This document shows positions 9,267 through 17,291 of a stretch of DNA of 64,000 nt, piece by piece (position 1 is the first letter of the stretch; each line of letters starts with the position of its first letter). The DNA is from Okeania sp034190295. GTDB taxonomy: Bacteria > Cyanobacteriota > Cyanobacteriia > Cyanobacteriales > Microcoleaceae. A program made the translations under genes and the position numbers. The stretch covers positions 1-64,000 of the forward strand of contig JAXHSW010000018.1 of the NCBI GenBank assembly GCA_034190295.1, in the 5' to 3' direction. The notes beneath the pieces are model-generated. The model was not told the origin of the DNA and ran no database searches. It saw only the letters and a list, made by a program, of their open reading frames with translations.

Positions 9267-10247
9267 TTAGCGACCCAAATAGCTACTGAAAAATGCCTCA
9301 ACTTCATCTACAGTAGGTTGAGCAGACATTGCTCCTGTTTTAGTAGTACTTAAAGCACCCACAGCACTAGCATAAGTGACAATTTTTTTTGCTACTCCTG
9401 GTTGCTGTAATTGACGAATACCATATTGGCGCAACTGATGTATAAAACCTGCGACAAAACTATCCCCAGCACCAGTAGTATCTACCACATCTATGGAAAA
9501 AGCTGGTACTTTCCCTTCATTTTCTGACAGGTAGTAAGCACAACCTAAATCTCCAGCAGTTATTAATGTGCCTTCTACTGAATTTAATTGGTAAGTAATT
9601 GCAGCAGGTTCGGTAGATTCAAATAACCACTCAGCTTCTTCTATAGAGAGTTTGACAAAATCCACTCTTTTTAGTAAAGAATATATAAGCTCCTTAGCTT
9701 CATCTGGATTCGGCCAAAATGAAGGACGCCAGTTGACATCTACCATGATTTTGAGATGGTATTGGTCAGCCAATTCAAGAGCTTGGTAAATTGCTTGTCT
9801 AGTTTCAGGGTAAGCTAGTCCAAGGGTTCCTAAGATTAAAAATTCACCATTTAAAAATAAAGATTCTGGCAAAAGTTCAGCTTGTAAATGGGTATCAGCA
9901 AATTCTGTTGTCTGACGATCGCCAAAACCAACAAACTCACGCTCCCCTGTTTTAGAGTGTAATATATAGACCTTTCGTGTCGGTGCATCAGAATTTTGCT
10001 GGATACCTGTAGTGTCTACTCCCACTTCTTGCAAAAGTTTTACCAATGTTTTGCCTTCTGTATCTTGACCTATTGCACTAATTAAAGCAGTAGGAGTCCC
10101 TAGTTTGACTAAACCACAAGCAACATTGGCGGGGGCACCACCAGGATAGATTGTCCAAGACTGAACTTGATTTAGAGCTATTCCCGGTCGATTGGCCACA
10201 CAATCAAATAAAATTTCACCAAGACAGAGAACATGAAGATGGGTCAT
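9267..10247 (-). CDS. PfkB-family sugar kinase, probable fructokinase
   Basis: Ribokinase/PfkB-family carbohydrate kinase, 326 aa. The N-terminal signature is YPGGAPANVACGLVKLG. The C-terminal signature DTTGAGDSFVAGF holds the catalytic Asp and the anion hole. The motif GEILFD at the start and REFVGFGDR in the lid fit bacterial fructokinases (ScrK type), so fructose to fructose-6-phosphate is the likeliest reaction. Other hexoses are possible. It precedes the DUF937-like gene on the minus strand. Confidence 0.85.
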   Translation of the reverse strand: MTHLHVLCLGEILFDCVANRPGIALNQVQSWTIYPGGAPANVACGLVKLGTPTALISAIGQDTEGKTLVKLLQEVGVDTTGIQQNSDAPTRKVYILHSKTGEREFVGFGDRQTTEFADTHLQAELLPESLFLNGEFLILGTLGLAYPETRQAIYQALELADQYHLKIMVDVNWRPSFWPNPDEAKELIYSLLKRVDFVKLSIEEAEWLFESTEPAAITYQLNSVEGTLITAGDLGCAYYLSENEGKVPAFSIDVVDTTGAGDSFVAGFIHQLRQYGIRQLQQPGVAKKIVTYASAVGALSTTKTGAMSAQPTVDEVEAFFSSYLGR

Positions 10248-10478
10248 ATTGATTAGAGTATTTAAAGTTATATGAGGAAATTCATCATATTTTAGTGGTA
10301 ATTAAAATCTAAGGCATATTTAAAATCAATATTTTTTTCTTTTTTAAAAAGCATAATTAATTTTATTTTTCCTCAGCTTTTTCATACTTTTCCCACTTAT
10401 AGATTGTCATTAAGGTGAATTTTGTCAAGATGTCTCTAAAATTATAATTAGGCAGATATACATATATAGGCAAAAGTT

Positions 10479-10784
10479 ATGACTGGTTGCGAGTCTAAAA
10501 CCAAAATATCCCTTTCTGAAAGGGAACTTCAAGTTGTAGAGTTAGTGGCAGACGGGTTGACTAATGAAAAAATCGCCGAGAAGCTAGAAATTAGCAAGCG
10601 CACGGTAGATAATCATATCAGTAATATTCTGAGTAAAACTTCAACCCATAATCGAGTAGAACTGGTTCGTTGGGCTTTGCAGTGGGGCAAAGTATGTTTG
10701 GATAGTATCAACTGTTGTAATTTACCAGATACAACTGAACAATTGGTACATCATAGCTTAGAGGGCGATCTATTGGGAAGGTAA
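10479..10784 (+). CDS. Small LuxR-type regulator, PedR-like
   Basis: This 101 aa protein is little more than a LuxR/FixJ helix-turn-helix (residues about 9-72: LSERELQVVELVADGLTNEK, then KRTVDNHISNIL). It has no receiver domain. A short Cys-containing tail follows (WGKVCLDSINCCNLPD). This layout matches the cyanobacterial redox-responsive regulator PedR of Synechocystis as I recall it, with cysteines that could sense the redox state of photosynthetic electron transport. Only a search could confirm orthology. It is followed after 8 bases by another small gene, probably in the same transcript. Confidence 0.75.
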   Translation: MTGCESKTKISLSERELQVVELVADGLTNEKIAEKLEISKRTVDNHISNILSKTSTHNRVELVRWALQWGKVCLDSINCCNLPDTTEQLVHHSLEGDLLGR

Positions 10785-10792
10785 ATATTAAG

Positions 10793-11098
10793 ATGCAGAC
10801 TGCGAAACAAAAACAACAACGTTATCAAATTAGCTGTCAGGGACTACCACTGGCAGTATATCGAGAAGTAGCAGCTCATTTGCGTCAAGTCGGCAAAGTA
10901 GAAGTGGACTTATTTTTGACTCCTGCCTCAGAACCATTTGACTATGAAAAAAGCCAAATAGGAAGTCTGTGGCTGGAGTATGCTGAAGATGCTGAAGATG
11001 CTGTCCGTCAAAAAGTAGACCAAATATTGGCCTATTATCAATCTAAATTCGGGCCTTGGCAAGCAAATCAGATTGCAGCTAATGGTGAGGGAGATTAG
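10793..11098 (+). CDS. Conserved cyanobacterial small protein
   Basis: Hypothetical protein of 101 aa, apparently cytoplasmic. A positively charged N-terminus (MQTAKQKQQRYQI) is followed by a predicted alpha/beta segment and an acidic helix containing EYAEDAEDAVRQKV. The ATG is preceded by GGAAGG. It starts 8 bases after the LuxR-type gene, so translation coupling is likely. I do not recognise a characterised family. Confidence 0.7.
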   Translation: MQTAKQKQQRYQISCQGLPLAVYREVAAHLRQVGKVEVDLFLTPASEPFDYEKSQIGSLWLEYAEDAEDAVRQKVDQILAYYQSKFGPWQANQIAANGEGD

Positions 11099-11335
11099 TT
11101 ATTGCTTAAATATCAGGGACTAATAACTGTCCCCTCTCTCAATTTTTTAGTAATAATGGTTCTAATATCTAGCCTGAAACCTACTCTAGAATATCAAACA
11201 AAAGTCTTAATTATCAGTAGTTAATATCAACATAATTACATTTTTTCTAGGGATTAAGATAAAATAATTAAGATGATCGAGCAGAATTATAGTAATTCTG
11301 AATTAATTAACTATTGAAACATCAGAGATGTTGCT

Positions 11336-12796
11336 ATGCCACCAATACCGTCTTATTTAATCCCTCTAGTAATTATTTTAGTAATTGTACCATCTGTGGT
11401 TGCTATATTATTAAGAATAGTACTTCATTTTGACTTAGTAAATCAAGGAAATAAAGTTAGAAGACTAATTAATCAGCAGTCAGTAAATAAGCCAAGATTT
11501 ATCGAATATTTAGAGGACAGATTTACAGATGCGAGTAGTAAACTAGAGCAAGTTAATACAGGAGCATTAATAGACCAAGTTTATAGTAGACAAAGATTAT
11601 TTGGATTAATATCTTATGAACAAATAGAATATTTATGTCGAATTTTACCCAATCTACTTGTATCTTTTGGATTATTAGGTACTTTTATCGGGATTACCAT
11701 TAACTTGACTTCTTTAAGTCAAACAGTTAGTGATACTAACGCTACCGATGTTAGTAGTTTGCTCCGGGAATTACAAGTACCATTACAAGGCATGGGAATT
11801 GCCTTTACTAGCAGTTTAGTAGCAATATTATGTAGCGCAGTAGTTACATCAGTTAATTTTATTTTTAATACTAGCCTTGCCAAAACTAGATTAATCAGTT
11901 TACTAGAAGACTATTTAGATAATATTTACTTACAAACAATAGAAGGTCAAACTCAGCTTGACAAAGTAGTAAAAGCTGTTGCTTATTCTTTTGAAGGATT
12001 TTTAACCAGATTTGGTCAAACAGTCAGAGTAGGAGTAGAGTCAGCTCTGCAAGATAAAATTCAAGAAATTCATAATGCCAATGCTACTACGAGTAAATTA
12101 GCAGAACAGACTTTTGTACGATTAGGAGAAGCTGCTGCTACAGTAGCAAAAAGTTCTAAAGATTTTCAGATGGCAGGGGATAAATTTCTAGAAGTAGCAC
12201 AGACATTTGAACATAGTCAGTTCCCGCAAAAGTTAGCTAATTCAACAGCAGAATTAGCCAATATTCAAAGTAATTTTTCTCAATCAACCTCGACTCTAGC
12301 TACTGCTGTTCAAGCAATAGAAATAGTAGTAATTGAATTACAGGGATATAGTAAGAGATTAGCAAAGTTTGGAGAACAAATTACCAGTAATAATCAAACT
12401 TCATTAAAACTATTAGAATCTCATCAAAGTAATCAAAAATCTTTAGCTGAGATGATTCGACAATTACAAGAAGCATCACAAGGTTTTCAATTAGCGGTGG
12501 GAACTCTGGATACTTTACAAAGAAGAGTAGTATCTAAAGCAGATAATTTAGATGAAGTACAAATTCAATTAAAAACTTTAGCAAATGCCTTGAATAACTC
12601 TACAGATGGTATTAGTCAGAGCATTAAATCTTTAGGAGACCAAATAGGGAAAGGTATGAGTAATCAAGCCAATCTAAATAATTCCCATTTAAGCGTCATT
12701 GCCACAAATTTACAAGAATATATCAGTCAAATGAAAGAAACTAAAAATGAAATTTATCGGCTGACACATATTATAGATAGATTAGCAAATAAGTAG
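11336..12796 (+). CDS. MotA/TolQ/ExbB-like membrane protein with long coiled tail
   Basis: Protein of 486 aa with three predicted membrane helices: residues about 5-30, 103-124 (LPNLLVSFGLLGTFIGITI) and 151-177. The second and third carry the Gly-rich 'LLGTFIGI' and 'GMGIAFTSS' signatures of MotA/TolQ/ExbB proton-channel subunits. Residues about 200-486 form a long helical, Gln and Ser-rich cytoplasmic tail. This architecture resembles ZorA of the Zorya anti-phage system and other MotA-like stators with tails. The partner OmpA-like gene follows 0.53 kb downstream. No ZorC, ZorD or ZorE homologue is in the window, so a defence role is not established. A proton-driven envelope motor is the safer reading. 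Confidence 0.75.
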   Translation: MPPIPSYLIPLVIILVIVPSVVAILLRIVLHFDLVNQGNKVRRLINQQSVNKPRFIEYLEDRFTDASSKLEQVNTGALIDQVYSRQRLFGLISYEQIEYLCRILPNLLVSFGLLGTFIGITINLTSLSQTVSDTNATDVSSLLRELQVPLQGMGIAFTSSLVAILCSAVVTSVNFIFNTSLAKTRLISLLEDYLDNIYLQTIEGQTQLDKVVKAVAYSFEGFLTRFGQTVRVGVESALQDKIQEIHNANATTSKLAEQTFVRLGEAAATVAKSSKDFQMAGDKFLEVAQTFEHSQFPQKLANSTAELANIQSNFSQSTSTLATAVQAIEIVVIELQGYSKRLAKFGEQITSNNQTSLKLLESHQSNQKSLAEMIRQLQEASQGFQLAVGTLDTLQRRVVSKADNLDEVQIQLKTLANALNNSTDGISQSIKSLGDQIGKGMSNQANLNNSHLSVIATNLQEYISQMKETKNEIYRLTHIIDRLANK

Positions 12797-13325
12797 GCGG
12801 CATTTCATTTATCAGTTATCAGTTAGCCTCATAAGGTCAGAACTGCGGACTTCAGTATCTCTAGCTGTTTGCGCAGCATGACCTAGGAAAGCAAAGGGAA
12901 AAGCCTCTAATTAAATACATTTACTCTTGAGAAATATCCATTTGATAGTGACAACATAACTTCTCTCTTTTGTCAAGTTTTATGTTAAGAAAGATGTGGG
13001 TCATTTCAGTTATCAGTTATCAGTACCTCTAGCTGTTTGCGCAGCATTCCCTAGGAAAGCAAGAGGCTTGAAATACGGAATTCTCTTTTTTTTTATCCCC
13101 TTAAAAGGGGAGGCGCATACCCAAGATTTTTCGGTAATGGATAGAATTATAGAATCCGGTTATACAATATATTTATAATTCTATAATTACTTCAATATTC
13201 AATCTCCCCGACTCCCCGACTCCCCTACTCCCTGACCTATCCCTGTATCCGTGCCATAATCCGTGTGAGCCACTCCCCGACTCCCCGACTCCCCTACTCC
13301 CTCTTTTTAAGGAATTAAAATAATT
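12797..13325. repeat. Repeat block between the two motor-like genes
   Basis: Two family B elements lie in tandem here, one from about 12806 and one at about 12999-13137 (GGTCATTTCAG to TTTTTCGGTAA). Then about 13200-13312 is a family D block of CTCCCCGA-type repeats with CCGTGCCATAATCCGTGTGA. Together they separate two genes that would normally sit close together. Confidence 0.7.
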
Positions 13326-14171
13326 ATGCGTCATCGTTCACGACTTGTTGAAGATAATCGCGACCTAGAAATTTGGCCAGCGTTTACAGACTTAATGTCT
13401 AATTCTTTCATGATATTAAGTTTATTATTGCTATTAGCTATTATTAAATCTCTGTTTATAGAATCAATTTCTGATGCCAATGAAAATCGCGCCCTGCAAC
13501 TACAAGAAGAGATTAGTAGTTTGCAAAATCAACTGCAACAAAGGACTGGTCAAGTAACAGCTTTAAGCGGAAAAATAAGCTCTTTAGAAAAAGAAAGTCA
13601 AAGATTACAAGGATTAGTAACTACATCTGAAAATGAACTAGAGCAAAAGTCAAATAGAGTCACACAACTAGAAACAGAAATTGAAAAATTGAAATCTCCA
13701 CCTGTAATAGTAATTAGAGATTCTCAGTCTCGAAGATTTGAATCAGGAAGTGCGGAAATATCGGGAGATTTAAAAAGTTTTATTGAGGGAGATTTAATCA
13801 AACAAATAGAAGATTTTGCTAAGGAATATAAAGGTTATGTTGTTGAAGTAATAGGTCATACTGATGGTCAGGTAAATCAGAGAAGTGGAAGTAATTTAGA
13901 TACTCAGTTAGAACAAGTTGCTAAGGGTAATGAATCTGTTAATAGTTTAGTACCAGGTTCAAATGCAGATTTAGGTTTGATGCGTGCTTTATCTGTTGTA
14001 CAAGAACTTCAAAAAAATCCTCGTTTGAAAGAATTGGGGTTAAAATTTCGGGCTTATTCTGCTGCACAATTATATAATCCTGGTGGAGATTTTGCGGGGG
14101 CAAATCGTAATCCTAATCAGAGTCGGCGTCGGATAGAGGTTCGGTTTACTCCTAGTGCGGTTGAGAGGTAG
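13326..14171 (+). CDS. MotB/ZorB-like OmpA-domain protein
   Basis: Protein of 281 aa. A single membrane helix (about 20-46) follows the motif IWPAFTDLMSNS. Asp22 is placed like the proton-accepting Asp of MotB and ZorB. Residues about 55-125 are coiled coil. Residues about 130-278 are an OmpA-type peptidoglycan-binding domain with EVIGHTDG and NQSRRRIEVRF, plus an unusual insertion after GHTDG. It should form a stator-like complex with the upstream MotA-like protein. Its flanks are inverted copies of family D repeats. Confidence 0.75.
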   Translation: MRHRSRLVEDNRDLEIWPAFTDLMSNSFMILSLLLLLAIIKSLFIESISDANENRALQLQEEISSLQNQLQQRTGQVTALSGKISSLEKESQRLQGLVTTSENELEQKSNRVTQLETEIEKLKSPPVIVIRDSQSRRFESGSAEISGDLKSFIEGDLIKQIEDFAKEYKGYVVEVIGHTDGQVNQRSGSNLDTQLEQVAKGNESVNSLVPGSNADLGLMRALSVVQELQKNPRLKELGLKFRAYSAAQLYNPGGDFAGANRNPNQSRRRIEVRFTPSAVER

Positions 14172-14641
14172 CTTCTTCTCAAAAACTTTTCTAGATTTTC
14201 CGGGGAGATGGGGGAGTGGGGGAGTAGAGGAGTAGGGGAGTGGCTCACACGGATTATGGCACGGATAACACGGATAGGTCAGGGAGTAGGGGAGTGGGGG
14301 GGTAGGGGAGTGGCTCACGCGGATTATGGCACGGATAACACGGATAGGTCAGGGAGTGGGGGAGTAGAGGAGTAGGGGAGTGGCTCACACGGATTATGGC
14401 ACGGATAACACGGATAGGTCAGGGAGTAGGGGAGTGGGGGGGTAGGGGAAACCTATATTCTTCGGTATAAAATCTTTTGAAGCTAGGAGTATAAAATCTT
14501 TATCTTTTGAAGCTAGGAGTCAGGAGTCAGAAGCGAGGAGTTAGGTAGGGAAAGCATCTACAGGAAGAAAAACAGCTATCAAGATTTGGAAATGGTGAAG
14601 GTGGGGAATGTTTTTATAATTAAATGGATTTGATATGATGT
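14172..14641. repeat. Family D 70-bp tandem array
   Basis: 14205-14451 holds three copies of a unit with exactly 70 bases between TGGCTCAC motifs (14241, 14311, 14381). Each contains GGATTATGGCACGGATAACA, CGGATAGGTCAGGGAGT and GGGGAGT runs. It is the inverse of the block at 13200-13312. 14470-14545 has short repeats of AAGCTAGGAGT and AGGAGTC. Confidence 0.85.
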
Positions 14642-15793
14642 TCAGCTTTGTTGGTTTTTTTTCTTGAGCAACGAACCAGCAAAACCAACTACTAATAACC
14701 CAATTAATACAGAAGGTTCAGGAACATCTACAGTTGATTTAGAATCAGGAACATCTACAGTTGATTTAGAATCAGGAACATCTACATTTGATTTAGAATC
14801 AGGAACATCTACATTTGATTTAGGTTTAGGAACATCTACAGTTGATTTAGATTGAGATTTAGGAACATCTACAGTTGATTGAGATTGAGATTTAGGAACA
14901 TCTACAGTTGATTGAGATTTAGGAACATCTACATTTGATTTAGGTTTAGGTTTAGGTACATCTACAGTTGATTTAGATACATCTGTAGGCATATCTGAAA
15001 AGCTTTTTGCCTGAATAAATACAGCAGAGTCGAGTTTAGCATCTCCAGCATCAGCGATCGCTAATCTAATACGATGATATCCAGGACTAAGTCCTAATGC
15101 TTGTGCAGTAAATAGATTAGTAAAACCATCATATTCTATGTCAAAAAATGGCCCCCCCTCAGTCAGGTCATTATTGTTAAAAAATTCCGGGTTCCTAGCA
15201 TCAGTTCCCAGAGGTTCACCCCCATTAACTGTATTGATAGCAACTGGAGTAGATGTACCAGGAATTAAAGCAATATTTTCTCCATTTAGGAAGAAGCCAA
15301 AAACGTCGTTGTAATCATTATTTGACCATTCTATATATTCTTCAGAGGCAAATACATAATTGAAGTAAAGGTTTCCTCCTTGACTTTGAAAGTCAAATTC
15401 CAGAATTGTTGCATCCTCGGTAGTGAATCCTGGAATCAACCCATCCAAATCTGAATCTCCAGGCAATTGATTCTCCGTAGTTTGCTCATCTGAATCATTA
15501 GGACCTTCAGCATCCGTAGCTGTACCTGTAGTAATAATAATGCCGCTATCAATGCCAATACCAGATGATAATCCATTGGTGAAAATTCCTGAAGCCGCAG
15601 ATGTACCTATATAGTTGATAGAATCTGGTACAACGGTAATCCCACTGCCAAGAATTTCATCAACTAAATCATTGCCGCCGTTATTGGTGGGAGTTATGGA
15701 AATTCCCTGAGCTGCTGTGATGCCACTGAGAGCAACAGAAGCTGTTCCAACAAAGGTTGTTGAAAGTTTTTTGATAAATTGTGAAATAGTCAT
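14642..15793 (-). CDS. PEP-CTERM surface protein with choice-of-anchor L domain
   Basis: Exported protein of 383 aa from the ATG at 15793; the frame is open to 15829 but the later start gives a clean signal peptide (MTISQFIKKL...SGITAAQG). Residues about 30-260 resemble the choice-of-anchor L domain, including ILEFDFQSQGGNLYFNYVFA and SEEYIEWSNNDYNDVFGFFL. A linker follows, made of about eleven units around STVDVPKSQ, KSNVDVPDS and similar, encoded by imperfect 27-bp repeats (14721-14970). It ends in a PEP-CTERM sorting signal: VPEPSVLIGLLVVGFAG followed by KKK. The signal directs membrane insertion and processing by an exosortase-type system. The repeat unit ends in VP, as the sorting motif begins. 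Confidence 0.85.
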   Translation of the reverse strand: MTISQFIKKLSTTFVGTASVALSGITAAQGISITPTNNGGNDLVDEILGSGITVVPDSINYIGTSAASGIFTNGLSSGIGIDSGIIITTGTATDAEGPNDSDEQTTENQLPGDSDLDGLIPGFTTEDATILEFDFQSQGGNLYFNYVFASEEYIEWSNNDYNDVFGFFLNGENIALIPGTSTPVAINTVNGGEPLGTDARNPEFFNNNDLTEGGPFFDIEYDGFTNLFTAQALGLSPGYHRIRLAIADAGDAKLDSAVFIQAKSFSDMPTDVSKSTVDVPKPKPKSNVDVPKSQSTVDVPKSQSQSTVDVPKSQSKSTVDVPKPKSNVDVPDSKSNVDVPDSKSTVDVPDSKSTVDVPEPSVLIGLLVVGFAGSLLKKKNQQS

Positions 15794-16687
15794 AGCTAGA
15801 TTGACCCTGAAAAAGTAAGATGTTGACATTACATAGTTGAGTTATTTGTTTATTCCTCAACATATTCTTATTATCAGTAAATTTTCGGATTTTTAGTGTG
15901 ATTCGGATCTTAAAAAGATCGTGATATTTACTTAATAATATGATATTCGGTTGAATTCTTATAATATCTGGAAGACAAGTAATGGGTAACTGGGAATGTG
16001 CTAAAATAATTAATTTTTGATGAATAAAGAACTGTATCTAGCTACTAACTCCTGACTCCCGGCTTCTTATTCATATACTCCAAAAGTAGTAGATAAGTAT
16101 CCAATGCAACAGATGCAAGATCGCAATTTTTTTTATCTACGACAGATTACTTACGAAATATCACCTACGACAGATTACTTACCGATAAATTGTGGTTTAA
16201 AGCCTCCCCTTTTAAGGGGAAAAAAGAAAAAACTTTTCCTTTGAATCAATCCTCTCCTTGAAAAGAAGAGGTAATATAATTATTAATTGTTAATTATTAA
16301 TTATTAATTGTTGAAGAGGCATTGCAGAGAGGCAGGATGAATATAAGTGGCAGGCATCCTGCCTGTCCCTGCCATGGAGTGAAAATATCAGGAACGGGGA
16401 ACGGGGAACGAGGAACGGGGAAGATGCCCCCAAGCACAAAACTATTAACCTACATTCCGCATTTATGCAACGCCACTTACCGAAAAATTGTGGTTTAAAG
16501 CCTCCTCTTTTAAGAGGATAAAAAGAAAAATTTTCATGATTAGTCAATCAATTCCGTTTTAAAGGAGAGGTAATTCGCGCATTCGCGCATTCGCGCATTC
16601 TTGAAGATATATCGCTTACGACAGATTAGTTAACTTTCTTCAATAATCGCATACAAGTCGATCGCTGTTGCTAATATTAGGATTAGT
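15794..16687. repeat. Intergenic region with two family C repeats
   Basis: Family C elements lie at about 16179-16315 and 16478-16605. The second ends in GCGCATTC octamers. Between them, about 16391-16421 is a GGAACGG heptamer run. The phrase ACGACAGATTA recurs three times (about 16140, 16165 and 16620). No gene is supported. Confidence 0.7.
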
Positions 16688-17056
16688 TTGCAAATAATCA
16701 TATACCTGACCCGTCCGAACATGATACTAAGTCGATCCAGAATCCCCAAAATTACTATCTTGCTAGATAATGGTTATCACCCCCAGTATCTGAGAGAAAA
16801 GTTAGAGAAAGTCGATCCCCAAATAATGACAAAAATCAAATTTAAGCTTTCGCCGAAACCATCAAAACAAGAGAAAAAAATACAAGGTAAATCTGGCTTG
16901 ATTCCGGTTGCAGCTAGGTGGGTGATTGAGCGGTCAAATGCTTGGATGGAAAGATGCAAAATCCTCTTCAAGAACTTTGAGAGGAATCTAACTAATGCTA
17001 CTGCCAAAATTAATCTTTGTTTTATTAGGCTGATGATTAAAAGGCTTGCTCTTTAG
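16688..17056 (+). pseudogene. IS5-type transposase, C-terminal fragment
   Basis: The open frame encodes the tail of a DDE transposase: LLDNGYHPQYLREKLEK and AARWVIERSNAWMERCK, then FKNFERNLTNATAKINLCFI. The WVIERSNAW segment contains the terminal catalytic Glu region of IS5-family enzymes. The N-terminal two thirds are absent, so the element is dead. The following 230 bases end in an IS-like terminus. Confidence 0.75.
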
Positions 17057-17291
17057 TCTTAGATGTCAAATGGGTTCTATAACATAGAACTATCACCATA
17101 AACACCATAGGTTTTCTGTCATAGCGAATATGAAATGCAACGCATATTCTGAATAGACATAGGCGTAAAAATCAAAAATAAAATCAATTATCGTACAAAA
17201 ATTATCAATTATTTCCCCTCCCAGGAGTGGTTAGGGGTGGGTTCTCTACTCCCTATTCCCTAGCATGGTAGAGATGTCTAATAGTTAACAA
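17057..17291. mobile_element. Right end of IS5-type remnant
   Basis: The 120 bases before 17282 resemble the right end of the element at 21809-22064 (ATAAAATCAATTAT, AAATTATCAATT, then GATGTCTAAT). A family E fragment (GGAGTGGTTAGGGGTGGG) lies at about 17222-17241. This is probably the non-coding end of the insertion sequence whose transposase fragment precedes it. Confidence 0.5.

Noticed and set aside
11336..14171. A complete Zorya defence system
   Set aside because: Only the two motor-like components are present. No ZorC, ZorD or ZorE-type gene lies within the window.
16290..16547. Minus-strand open frame of 85 codons
   Set aside because: It spans two family C repeats and a GGAACGG heptamer run, and is not a plausible gene.
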